Shown here piece after piece: positions 26,640-34,484 of a stretch of 34,484 nt of DNA. Made by a program: the position numbers and the translations under genes. Source of the DNA: Ensifer sp. LCM 4579 (GTDB lineage Bacteria; Pseudomonadota; Alphaproteobacteria; Rhizobiales; Rhizobiaceae). The notes beneath the pieces were generated by a model. That model had not been told where the DNA came from. It did not search any database and saw only the letters and a program-made list of their open reading frames with translations. The stretch lies in the NCBI RefSeq assembly GCF_001854885.1, contig NZ_MDDV01000025.1, positions 1 to 34,484 of the forward strand, given 5' to 3'. The number at the start of each line of letters is the position of its first letter. Position 1 is the stretch's first letter.

Positions 26640-26664
26640 CCGCCTGCATGTGGCAGGCGGTTTT
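26640..26664 (+). terminator. Intra-operon terminator-like hairpin
   Basis: CCGCCTGC (26640-26647) pairs with GCAGGCGG (26653-26660) around a five-base loop and is followed directly by TTTT. It lies 11 bases after the stop of the 827-residue protein and 44 bases before the second binding-protein gene. It may end a share of the enzyme-gene transcripts or serve as an mRNA end-protecting stem. A separate promoter for the transporter genes is possible, but I do not see one clearly. Confidence 0.55.
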
Positions 26665-26707
26665 GAACGCAGCGGGCGGGAGGCCCGCTTCAGGGAGGAG
26701 AACGATC

Positions 26708-27976
26708 ATGACGAAGACAAAGAGCATTCTGGCGGCGCTCGCCGTCGGGCTTCTGGCATCCACGTCGGCCCTTGCGGGCGACGTTCGCATCATGTGGTAC
26801 TCGGACGGGGTCGAAGGCGAAGTCCTGAAAGAGCTGCTCGATCGCTTCATGAAGGAGAATCCGGGGATCAACGTCATCCTCGACAACGTCTCCTACAGCG
26901 TCGTGCGCGAACAGCTTCCGGTGCAGCTCGAGGCCGGCGCCGGCCCGGACATCGCCCGCGTGACGAACCTCAAGGCGCAGAGCCAGCATTGGCTCGACCT
27001 GCGCCCTCTGGTCGGCGATGCGGCCTACTGGGATGAAAACTTCGGCGCGCAGGCCGATTGGATGCGGCCGGACGGCTCCAACCAGATCTCCGGCTTCATG
27101 ACGCAGATTACACTTTCCGGCGGCTTTGCCAACAAGACCCTGTTCGATCAGGCCGGCGTCGCCATTCCGGGCAAGGACGCGACCTGGGACGACTGGGCAA
27201 AGGCTGCGAGCGAAGTGGCGCAGAACCAGCAGGTCCCCTTCGCGATGGCGCTCGACCGCTCCGGCCATCGCCTGACCGGTCCGGTCCTCTCTTACGGCGC
27301 GAACTATATCGGCGCGGACGGCAAGCCCGCTCCGCTCGATCAGGGCTCCAAGGATTTCCTCACCAAGTTCATCGGCTGGATCGAAGACGGCACGATGAGC
27401 AAGGACGTCTGGGTCTCGGCCGCGGGCTCGACCTACCGGGCGGCTGCCGACGACTTCATCAACGGGCAGCTCGTCTATTATTATTCCGGGTCGTGGCAGG
27501 TGCCGAACTTCTCGACGAAGATCGGCTCGAACTTCGACTGGGTCGCGACGGGCAGCCCCTGCGGCCCGGTCAACTGCACCGGCATGCCGGGCGGCGCAGG
27601 CCTCGTCGCGATCAAGTACACGAAGAACCCGACGGAAGTCGCGAAGGTGATGGACTATCTCGCCCGCGAAGACATCGTGAAGGAGTTTTCCGAGCGCACG
27701 CTGTTCCTCCCTGCGCACAAGGGTCTTCTGGCGAAGGGCCTCGACTTCAAGACCGATGACGCCCAGGCGAAGGAAGCTCTAAACGTCTTCGTCTCCGCAA
27801 CCGGCTCCCTGTCCGAGCTCGCGCAGAAGCTGCCGGGCTGGTTCTGGTCCGATACCTTCTACGGCGCCATGGTCACCCGTGTCAGCCAGGCCGCTGCCGG
27901 GGAAATGACGGCCGACGAAGCCTTCACGCGCATCGACGCGGACATTGCGGCCAAGGTGAAGGACTCCGGCCTCTGA
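26708..27976 (+). CDS. Sugar ABC transporter substrate-binding protein (second system)
   Basis: The 422-residue product is an extracellular solute-binding protein family 1 member. The signal peptide is MTKTKSILAALAVGLLASTSALA, cleaved near residue 23, and the mature protein begins GDVRIMWYSDGVEGEVLKELLDRF. Typical sequence blocks are QLEAGAGPDIARVTNLKAQ, DFINGQLVYYYSGSWQVPNF and GMPGGAGLVAIKYTKNPTEVAKVMDYL. A Cys pair in GSPCGPVNCTG may form a disulfide. GGGAGGAG precedes the ATG at 26708. By position in an operon with GH105, KduI and KduD it should bind unsaturated galacturonate-containing oligosaccharides; this is inference. It is separated from its permease gene by 230 bases of hairpins and repeat. 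Confidence 0.9.
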   Translation: MTKTKSILAALAVGLLASTSALAGDVRIMWYSDGVEGEVLKELLDRFMKENPGINVILDNVSYSVVREQLPVQLEAGAGPDIARVTNLKAQSQHWLDLRPLVGDAAYWDENFGAQADWMRPDGSNQISGFMTQITLSGGFANKTLFDQAGVAIPGKDATWDDWAKAASEVAQNQQVPFAMALDRSGHRLTGPVLSYGANYIGADGKPAPLDQGSKDFLTKFIGWIEDGTMSKDVWVSAAGSTYRAAADDFINGQLVYYYSGSWQVPNFSTKIGSNFDWVATGSPCGPVNCTGMPGGAGLVAIKYTKNPTEVAKVMDYLAREDIVKEFSERTLFLPAHKGLLAKGLDFKTDDAQAKEALNVFVSATGSLSELAQKLPGWFWSDTFYGAMVTRVSQAAAGEMTADEAFTRIDADIAAKVKDSGL

Positions 27977-28052
27977 GCAAGGCCGATCCGCGAGGCGAAC
28001 GAACCTTAGACGTCTGAAGCCGGCGGCATGACGCTGCCGGAGGCAACGGGAT

Positions 28053-28085
28053 GGGCCACGGTGGCCCGCCGCCCCTGTCGGCGGG
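28053..28085 (+). other. Tandem hairpins after binding-protein gene
   Basis: GGGCCA/TGGCCC (28053-28058, 28062-28067) overlaps the 5' arm of CCCGCCG/CGGCGGG (28065-28071, 28079-28085), so the two stems are partly exclusive. They lie directly before the RIME-type element. Together they place continuous structure between the binding protein and permease genes. Confidence 0.5.
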
Positions 28086-28086
28086 C

Positions 28087-28192
28087 CTACAGCGCCGCGC
28101 GTCCCATGAGACGCGCAAGGGTCGCTGTAGCACTTTGAATTGCTGCATGTCTTTGTCCGTTAATCGAGGTCGATTAACGGAGACATGCAGCA
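28087..28192 (+). repeat. RIME-type intergenic mosaic element, two large palindromes
   Basis: The 106-bp element contains two compound palindromes, matching the description of rhizobial RIME1 (about 108 bp, two palindromes). Palindrome 1 pairs CTACAGCG (28087) with CGCTGTAG (28123) and GCGCGTC (28097) with GACGCGC (28110). Palindrome 2 pairs TGCTGCATGTC (28141) with GACATGCAGCA (28182) and CCGTTAATCG (28157) with CGATTAACGG (28171). Its right edge abuts the ribosome binding site of the following permease gene. All arms are perfect, unlike the other copies in the window, suggesting more recent insertion. Confidence 0.8.
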
Positions 28193-28206
28193 GGAGGGAA
28201 ACCGAC

Positions 28207-29226
28207 ATGAGAATGGACGAATCCGGCAGATCCGGTTTGAGCCAGATCGCCATGATGCCGATACACTTCCTGATGGGCGTCCTGGATGCGCCGCTGCGCT
28301 GGTTGCAGCGGGCGACCGGCATCAATGGCATGGCGGCGTTCTTCCTGCTGCCGAACATGATGATCTTCGGCGTCTTCGTGCTGCTGCCCTTCTTCATCAA
28401 CTTCGCCTATTCGATGACGGGCGGCACCGCCCTTTTCCTGCCGGACCGCAGCTTCGTCGGCGCGGACCAGTATGCGCGGCTCTTCGACTGCGGAAGCTAT
28501 ATCGATCCGGGAAGCTGCGCGGAGGACACGTTCTGGACCGCGGTGCGCAACACCGGCTGGTTCGTCGTCCTCCAGGTCACGCTGATGATCCTCGTCTCGC
28601 TCGTCACCGCGCTGATCCTCAACCGCGAGCTGATGGCGCGCAGCTTCTGGCGTGCGGTCTTCTTCTTCCCGGTCCTCCTGTCGCCGGTCGTTGTCGGCCT
28701 CATCTGGAAGTGGATCCTCCAGCGCCAGGGCCTCCTGAATTTCGGCCTTTATAGCCTCGGCTTCGATCCCCATGTCTGGCTCAACGACCGCAACTGGTCG
28801 TTTGCCGCGACCATCGGCGTGTCGATCTGGGCGCATATGGGCTTCTACACGCTGATCCTGCTTGCGGGTCTTCAGGCAATCCCGAAGGACCTCTACGAGG
28901 CCGCGGAAATGGACGGCACGCGCCCGGCGCGCGCCTTTTGGCGCATCACCCTGCCGCTGCTCATGCCCAACCTGCTCGTCGTCGTCGTGCTCGTGCTCAT
29001 CCGCGCCGTGCAGATCTTCGATGAGGTTTATGTGCTGACCGGCGGTGGGCCGGGCACCAGCACCCTCTACCTGACGCAATATATCTACGAGACCGGCTTC
29101 GCGGCGCAGCTGCGCAATCCCGGCCTTGCCGCCGCCGCCTCTATCCTCATGGGCGCCGTGCTCGTCGTGCTCACATTGCTTCAGCTCGGCCTCGGCCGCT
29201 CGGAAAAGAAGGGAGGCCGCAAATGA
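28207..29226 (+). CDS. ABC transporter permease, MalF type (second system)
   Basis: The 339-residue inner-membrane protein has a polar N-terminal extension of about 45 residues and then six helices starting at GMAAFFLLPNMMIFGVFVLLPFFINFAYSM. The EAA loop is YEAAEMDGTRPARAFWRITLPLLMPN. A short periplasmic insert with two Cys (FDCGSYIDPGSCAED) follows the first helix and may hold a disulfide. AGGAGGG upstream of ATG 28207 sets the start; this ribosome binding site touches the end of the RIME-type element. The gene overlaps the next permease gene by four bases. It forms the importer with the next two genes. Confidence 0.88.
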   Translation: MRMDESGRSGLSQIAMMPIHFLMGVLDAPLRWLQRATGINGMAAFFLLPNMMIFGVFVLLPFFINFAYSMTGGTALFLPDRSFVGADQYARLFDCGSYIDPGSCAEDTFWTAVRNTGWFVVLQVTLMILVSLVTALILNRELMARSFWRAVFFFPVLLSPVVVGLIWKWILQRQGLLNFGLYSLGFDPHVWLNDRNWSFAATIGVSIWAHMGFYTLILLAGLQAIPKDLYEAAEMDGTRPARAFWRITLPLLMPNLLVVVVLVLIRAVQIFDEVYVLTGGGPGTSTLYLTQYIYETGFAAQLRNPGLAAAASILMGAVLVVLTLLQLGLGRSEKKGGRK

Positions 29227-30275
29227 GCAGAATCGTACGCTTCCTCACTCGCCGCCGGGGCGGCAAGGGCTGGCACTGGACCGATATCGTCACCTGGACC
29301 TGGCTGGTCGGCGGTCTCCTCATCATGTTCGGCCCGGCCGTCTGGCTGGTTGGCTCGTCCTTCAAGTCGCCGGCAGCGCTTGCCGAATTCCCACCGACCA
29401 TCCTGCCCTATGTCACGCAGAAGGTGACGGTGGAGGGTTATGACAAGCCGCTCGACCTCTACGAGGCGACGCTCGAGGACGGCAGCACGGTAGTATTGGC
29501 CGAAGTCCGCCGCATTGGCGTGATGAGCCAGATGGTCGATCCGGCAAAGCCTGGCGAGATCATCAAGGTCAACATCGCCAAGCGGACGCCGGTGCGTGAA
29601 ATGTCCTTCGCGACGGAAAACTACACCGAGCCGTTCACCCATTTCGACTTCGTGCGCTACCTCTGGAACTCCGTCTTCGTGACGGTGACGGCGACGCTGA
29701 TCACGCTCGTCGTCAATTCCATGGCCGCCTTCGCGCTCAGCAAATACGAGTTCCGCGGCCGCACCGTCGCGATGCTGCTGATCCTCGCCACGCTGATGGT
29801 GCCGCTCTCCGTCATCATGGTGCCGCTCTATTCCATCGTCTCGGCGCTCGGTCTCTTCAACAGCCTCTGGGGCGTGATCCTGCCGACGGTGGCGACACCG
29901 ACCGGCGTCTTCATCCTGCGCCAGTACATGCTCACCATTCCGGACGAGCTGGTCGATGCCGCGCGCATGGACAAGGCGTCGGAATGGCAGATCTACTGGC
30001 GCATCATCCTGCCGCTGACGGCGCCCGCGCTCGCCGTGCTTGCGATTTTCTCCGTCGTCTGGCGCTGGAACGACTTCCTGTGGCCGCTGATCGTTCTCTC
30101 GCGCAAGGAGCTCTACACGCTGCAGGTCGGCCTCAGCATCTATTCCGGCGAGCTGAACGTGCAATGGCACTTCATCCTCGCCATGACCGTCGTGACCATG
30201 ATCCCGGTCGTGCTGGTCTTCATCTTCCTGCAGCGCTTCATCACCACCGGCATCGCCGGCACCGGACTGAAATAG
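29223..30275 (+). CDS. ABC transporter permease, MalG type, with periplasmic insert
   Basis: The 350-residue permease has a first helix at about residues 25-48 (TWTWLVGGLLIMFGPAVWLVGSSF), then an insert of about 85 residues (52-138) before the second helix, and an EAA loop VDAARMDKASEWQIYWRIILPLTAPA. The insert contains beta-like segments such as VTVEGYDKPLDLYEATLEDGS and VLAEVRRIGVMSQMVDP. MalG-type permeases are usually about 270-285 residues (LacG here is 273), so the insert explains the extra length. It probably faces the periplasm and may touch the binding protein. The start overlaps the previous stop by four bases (ATGA). The ATPase gene follows after nine bases. Confidence 0.88.
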   Translation: MSRIVRFLTRRRGGKGWHWTDIVTWTWLVGGLLIMFGPAVWLVGSSFKSPAALAEFPPTILPYVTQKVTVEGYDKPLDLYEATLEDGSTVVLAEVRRIGVMSQMVDPAKPGEIIKVNIAKRTPVREMSFATENYTEPFTHFDFVRYLWNSVFVTVTATLITLVVNSMAAFALSKYEFRGRTVAMLLILATLMVPLSVIMVPLYSIVSALGLFNSLWGVILPTVATPTGVFILRQYMLTIPDELVDAARMDKASEWQIYWRIILPLTAPALAVLAIFSVVWRWNDFLWPLIVLSRKELYTLQVGLSIYSGELNVQWHFILAMTVVTMIPVVLVFIFLQRFITTGIAGTGLK

Positions 30276-30284
30276 GGGGGCACC

Positions 30285-31353
<1,069 letters not shown>

Positions 31354-31370
<17 letters not shown>

Positions 31371-32112
31371 CCTTGCCGGCAAGATCGCGCTCGTGACGGG
31401 CGCCAGAACCGGCCTTGGCCGGGGAATGGCACTCGCGCTGGCGCGAGCGGGCGCCGACATCGCCGCGATCGGCTCCACGGAAATGCCTGAGACGGAACAG
31501 CTTGTCCGAGACGCGGGCAGGCGTTTCCACGTCCAGAAGGTCGATCTCTCGAAACCGTTTGATGCGGCCGCCGTCATCGGCAATATGGTTGCCGTCTTTG
31601 GCGGCATCGACATCCTCGTCAACAATGCCGGCATCATCCGCCGCGCTGATCTGCTCGACTACCAGGAGAGCGATTGGGACGACGTCCTCGACGTCAACCT
31701 GAAGGCCGTGTTCCTGCTCTCGCAGGCCGCCGCCCGTCACATGGTCGCGACGAAACGGTCAGGCCGCATCGTCAATGTGGCCTCCATGTTGACCTTCCAG
31801 GGCGGCATCCGCGTGCCGGCCTATACCGCCTCCAAGCACGGTATCGCAGGCCTGACCAAGGCGATGGCAAACGAGCTTGCACCGCACGGCATCACCGTCA
31901 ACGCCATTGCGCCGGGCTATATGGAAACGGACAATACCGAGGCGCTGCGCCACGATCCAGATCGCAACGCGCAGATCTCCGCGCGCATTCCGATGGGACG
32001 CTGGGGGACGCCGGACGATCTCGCCACTGCAGTGCTGTTCTTCGCGGCGCCCGCCTCGTCTTACGTGACCGGCACCGTGCTGCCGGTCGACGGCGGCTGG
32101 ATGGTCCGGTAG
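31354..32112 (+). CDS. kduD: 2-deoxy-D-gluconate 3-dehydrogenase, TTG start
   Basis: The 252-residue short-chain dehydrogenase matches KduD, which reduces the KduI product to 2-keto-3-deoxygluconate with NADH. The nucleotide motif is TGARTGLG (residues 15-22), NNAG is at 90-93, and the catalytic set is Ser144 (NVASMLTFQGGIRVPAYTASK), Tyr157 and Lys161. The block ITVNAIAPGYMETDNTEALR and the ending VDGGWMVR follow the family closely. I choose the TTG at 31354 because AAGGGG lies seven bases upstream and the protein then aligns in length with E. coli KduD (253). ATG codons at 31336 and 31327 are alternatives without a ribosome binding site. The gene overlaps the ATPase by 17 bases. Confidence 0.9.
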
Positions 32113-32222
32113 GAGACTGAATATCCCAAAGCCATCACGGTTTGTGATGCGGAAATAGATGCCATCAACATCGGCCGCCTCGATTTCCATGGTGAGTGGG
32201 ACTACACGATCGCACCGATACT
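32113..32222 (+). pseudogene. Transposase C-terminal remnant, ISAzo13-like
   Basis: Read in the frame starting at 32113, the sequence gives YPKAITVCDAEIDAINIG followed by RLDFHGEWDYTIAP. This strongly recalls the C-terminal end of ISAzo13-type transposases, which I remember as YPKGIKVSDAE...FHGEWNYTI. No upstream part of a transposase is present: the fragment begins directly after the kduD stop codon. CATCAC/GTGATG (32133-32138, 32144-32149) forms a small hairpin within it. The family is assigned from memory of the motif and needs a database check. Confidence 0.55.
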
Positions 32223-32274
32223 TACCGTACCTGGGCCCAGGCCTCTTGCGAAACCGCGAACACCCTCGGCGAGC

Positions 32275-32525
32275 TCCAAGGCGGCTGAGAGCCTGCCGAT
32301 CTTCTTTCGCTCCTGTTGGCTACTCCACACTCATGGAGCAGGACGAACAGGGCTCTTTCGGCGCCTGCGGGCCGGACGCAAGGAGTTGTTCGAACCCGAA
32401 TTCGCCCCCACCACGGGCGCATCTTCAAACTGATGGGTTTGCCGAATAGGCCAATTTTGTGGACGCGGTCGAATGCGCGATTGCCCTTCAGCGCGTGGCT
32501 TGCCGAACGACAAGCTTCTGGGCGC
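32275..32525 (+). pseudogene. Frameshifted class III adenylate/guanylate cyclase remnant
   Basis: Pieces of the N-terminal catalytic domain of rhizobial class III cyclases appear in order but in three frames: APVGYSTLMEQDEQGSF (from 32309), then FRRLRAGRKELFEPEFA, then HHGRIFKLMG, then an in-frame stop followed by FVDAVECAIALQR (to about 32492), then LAERQAS. Intact relatives read ADVVGYSRLMEQDEQGTF...LRAHRKELFEP...HHGRIFKLMGDG...VVDAVECAIALQRGMAER. At least three frameshifts and one stop show it is dead. The rest of the gene is missing. The region up to the next gene (32526-32660) shows nothing further that I can recognise. Confidence 0.75.
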
Positions 32526-32660
32526 CACCCAAAATCCGGAACCGTTCCCGCCGCGGCAAATCCGACACCCTTTGTGCTGCCGCAGCGTCGGTCTCTCTGC
32601 TCGTGGTGCGAACCGGCGCGGCCGTGCCATAGCGAAAGAAAAACTACCTGCAACATAAAA

Positions 32661-32688
32661 TTGTAACCTTTTTAGTTGATTATATACG
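32661..32688 (+). promoter_or_regulatory. Possible promoter of second chemoreceptor gene
   Basis: TTGTAA (32661-32666) and TATACG (32683-32688) are spaced by 16 bases in a locally AT-rich stretch (32650-32700) that stands out from its GC-rich surroundings. It would give a leader of about 145 bases containing the hairpin at 32792-32823. Confidence 0.35.
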
Positions 32689-32791
32689 CATATACCTCCT
32701 ATGGCAGCAGGGTTTGTTGGCCGTGCCGCCCTTTATGGCGCCTGAACATGACCATCGCCGGCCGAATGACTCGATCGGTCTCACAGCTCTT

Positions 32792-32823
32792 CCGGACAGG
32801 AACCATGACGCATTCCTGTCCGG
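32792..32823 (+). promoter_or_regulatory. Perfect 11-bp leader hairpin near start of chemoreceptor gene
   Basis: CCGGACAGGAA (32792-32802) and TTCCTGTCCGG (32813-32823) are exact complements around a 10-base loop. The stem ends 18 bases before the ATG, close to the weak ribosome binding region AGAGAA. No U-tract follows, so regulation of translation or mRNA stability is more likely than termination. Confidence 0.5.
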
Positions 32824-32841
32824 CCTCCCAAGAGAACGACG

Positions 32842-34484
32842 ATGAAACGAACATCCGATTCAATACGCGTCAGCCTCCTTGCCATTGTGTCGCTGCTGTG
32901 CCTCTCGGCCATCGCGTTGGCCGGGCGTGAAGTCATCCATGCCTGGGAAAAACTCGCCGATGCCGGGCAGGTGGAAGCGAGCAACGGGACGTCCGACCTG
33001 CTGCTTTCCGCGGCCGGGAACTGGGCTGTCGAGCGGGGCATCGCCAATGCGGCCCTTGCGGGCAAGGACCCAGCGTCGACAGAGACCAGAAAGGCACTTC
33101 AGGAGCGGCGGCAGGAAGCCGACGCCGCAATGACACAGGCATTGCAGCGGGTTGGACAAACCGGTGCCCTCGAGGCCGGCGATACGCCGGTCGCTAGTGT
33201 GAAAGCCGCGTGGACGCAGGTCGTCGATCTTCGCCGCCAGGTGGATAACGCGCTCGACAGTCCACTCGCAGCCCGGGAGAGCACAGTCTCGGAGCAATGG
33301 GTGCCGACTATGACGGCACTGATTATGGCGTCGCAAAATCTCAGAATCGCCGCGCAATATCTACCCGACACGATCGAAACCAATATCAGCCAGATTCAGG
33401 ACGCCAGAGGCGCGATCTGGGCCATGAGCGAATATGCCGGACGGGAGCGCGCGCTCATCGGCCGGGCAGTGTCGGGTGGAAAACCACTGGACACCACGAC
33501 GCTGCAGACGCTCGCCACCTATCGGGGACGCGTCGAGCAGTCCTGGCTGGCGGTCGCCCCCTATCTGTCGCGAAAGGATGCCGCCCCCGAAGTGACGACG
33601 GCGGCGGCGGCCGTCAATCAGATATTTTTTGGTAGCTTCGAGACCACGCGCAAGGCGGTCTATGCGGCGGGCATCTCGGCTACCCCCTATCCTCTCGACA
33701 CCGACAAGTGGATGGCCGAGGCAACCGCCGCGATCGACACCTTGCTCGCCCTGGCGCACAAGACTGGCGGCGCCGCGGACAAGCTGACCGCCGCCTCCGC
33801 CAGCGATGCGCACATGTCCATGATCGCAAATGGCGCCGTGCTCCTTGCCGGACTGCTGCTGGCGGGCATGGCATTCAGGATCGTCCTCGGGGGCGTGCTG
33901 CGGCCGATGGCGCGCATCACCAACTGCATGACCGCGCTCGCAACAGGCGATCTTGCGACCGACGTTCCCTTCACCGACAGGACGAACGAGATCGGCGAGA
34001 TGGCCCGCGCGGTGGAAGTCTTCAAGCAGAACGGCATCAAGGTGCGTGAACTGAACGCCCAGGAGGCGGCGCTGCAGGCGAAGAGCGCCGACCTGCAGTC
34101 GAACATCGGTCAGGTCGTCCAGGCGGCTGTCGCCGGCGACTTCACCCGGCGCATCAGCAAGGATTACGACAATGCCGACCTCAACCGCTTCGCCGCCCAG
34201 GTCAACGAACTGGTGACGTCGGTCGATAAGGGGATTGCCGAGACCCGCCGGGTGATCTCGGCGCTGGCCGAGGGCGACCTGACGGAAACCATGCGCGGCG
34301 AGTTCCAGGGCGCCTTCGGCGAACTGCAGCAGAACGTCAACCAGACGATGGCCAACCTCCGCGACGTGCTCGGCGAGGTGCGGGCGGCGATCGACACGAT
34401 CAATGGCGGCGCCGGCGAGATGCGCGTCGCCTCCGGCGACCTATCGAAGCGCACCGAGCAGCAGGCCGCCTCGCTGGAGGAGAC
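32842..34484 (+). CDS. Methyl-accepting chemotaxis protein, 3' end beyond window
   Basis: The open frame runs to the right edge, giving 547 residues so far. A first membrane helix lies at about residues 8-28 (SIRVSLLAIVSLLCLSAIALAG). A periplasmic, helix-rich sensor of about 295 residues follows, with EYAGRERALIGRAV near its middle. The second membrane helix is at about 330-352 (ANGAVLLAGLLLAGMAFRIVLGGVL). A HAMP domain (RPMARITNCMTALATGDLATDVPFTDRTNEIGEMARAVEVFK) is followed by a second HAMP-like unit ending in ALAEGDLTETMRGEFQGAFGELQQNVN. The signalling domain begins near [16 protein letters not shown]. The sensor differs from the dCACHE type of the first receptor. The ATG at 32842 fits the membrane helix, although its ribosome binding site is weak. 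Confidence 0.9.
   Translation, partial: MKRTSDSIRVSLLAIVSLLCLSAIALAGREVIHAWEKLADAGQVEASNGTSDLLLSAAGNWAVERGIANAALAGKDPASTETRKALQERRQEADAAMTQALQRVGQTGALEAGDTPVASVKAAWTQVVDLRRQVDNALDSPLAARESTVSEQWVPTMTALIMASQNLRIAAQYLPDTIETNISQIQDARGAIWAMSEYAGRERALIGRAVSGGKPLDTTTLQTLATYRGRVEQSWLAVAPYLSRKDAAPEVTTAAAAVNQIFFGSFETTRKAVYAAGISATPYPLDTDKWMAEATAAIDTLLALAHKTGGAADKLTAASASDAHMSMIANGAVLLAGLLLAGMAFRIVLGGVLRPMARITNCMTALATGDLATDVPFTDRTNEIGEMARAVEVFKQNGIKVRELNAQEAALQAKSADLQSNIGQVVQAAVAGDFTRRISKDYDNADLNRFAAQVNELVTSVDKGIAETRRVISALAEGDLTETMRGEFQGAFGELQQNVNQTMANLRDVLGEVRAAIDTINGGAGEMRVASGDLSKRTEQQAASLEE

Noticed and set aside
32390..32416. A tRNA-like 3' end (GTTCGAACCC followed by CCCCACCA)
   Set aside because: The bases flanking TTCGAAC do not form a T-arm stem and no acceptor or anticodon arm is found; the sequence instead encodes the decayed cyclase.

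Overview
The window is GC-rich DNA that looks like Sinorhizobium/Ensifer or a close Rhizobiaceae relative. The basis is a lacEFGZK-type transporter and beta-galactosidase operon as known from Agrobacterium and Sinorhizobium, a RIME-type intergenic mosaic element, an alphaproteobacterial LexA box (GTTC-N7-GTTC), chemoreceptors with a WEEF-type tail, and remains of a rhizobial class III adenylate cyclase. Species cannot be fixed from sequence reading alone.

Layout: 1-3000 holds the start of a small membrane protein (minus), a minus-strand ArsR regulator / SRPBCC / GFA group behind a striking 22-bp inverted repeat, and a plus-strand HigBA-type toxin-antitoxin pair. 3126-5798 (minus) is a two-gene IorAB-type molybdenum hydroxylase. 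It is divergent from a flavodoxin-fold NAD(P)H:quinone oxidoreductase gene at 6166. 6750-8430 contains small genes on the minus strand: a basic 68-residue protein behind a LexA box, a Gly-Pro-repeat protein and an exported protein, with degenerate mosaic repeats between them. 8456-10821 is a DMT exporter divergent from a MocR-type regulator. 11060-13435 is a full-length chemoreceptor, followed by a convergent 23S/16S-type pseudouridine synthase.

14489-32112 is the core of the window: about 17.6 kb of sugar catabolism in two plus-strand operons separated by one minus-strand LacI-family gene. Operon 1 (14592-21006) encodes a binding protein, two permeases, a GH2 beta-galactosidase and an ATPase, in the order lacE-lacF-lacG-lacZ-lacK. 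Operon 2 (22216-32112) encodes a GH105 unsaturated (rhamno)galacturonyl hydrolase, KduI, a large uncharacterised carbohydrate-active-looking protein, a complete second ABC importer, and KduD. The inferred job of operon 2 is import of unsaturated pectin (rhamnogalacturonan-type) oligosaccharides, release of the terminal 4,5-unsaturated uronate, and conversion through KduI and KduD to 2-keto-3-deoxygluconate. The LacI gene sits between the operons. Its divergent promoter region carries TGAGAAAA/TTTTCTC-type dyads, and related words occur before operon 1, so it may control both.

After kduD the sequence decays: a transposase C-terminal remnant abuts the kduD stop codon and is followed by a multiply frameshifted adenylate cyclase remnant. 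A second chemoreceptor begins at 32842 and runs out of the window.
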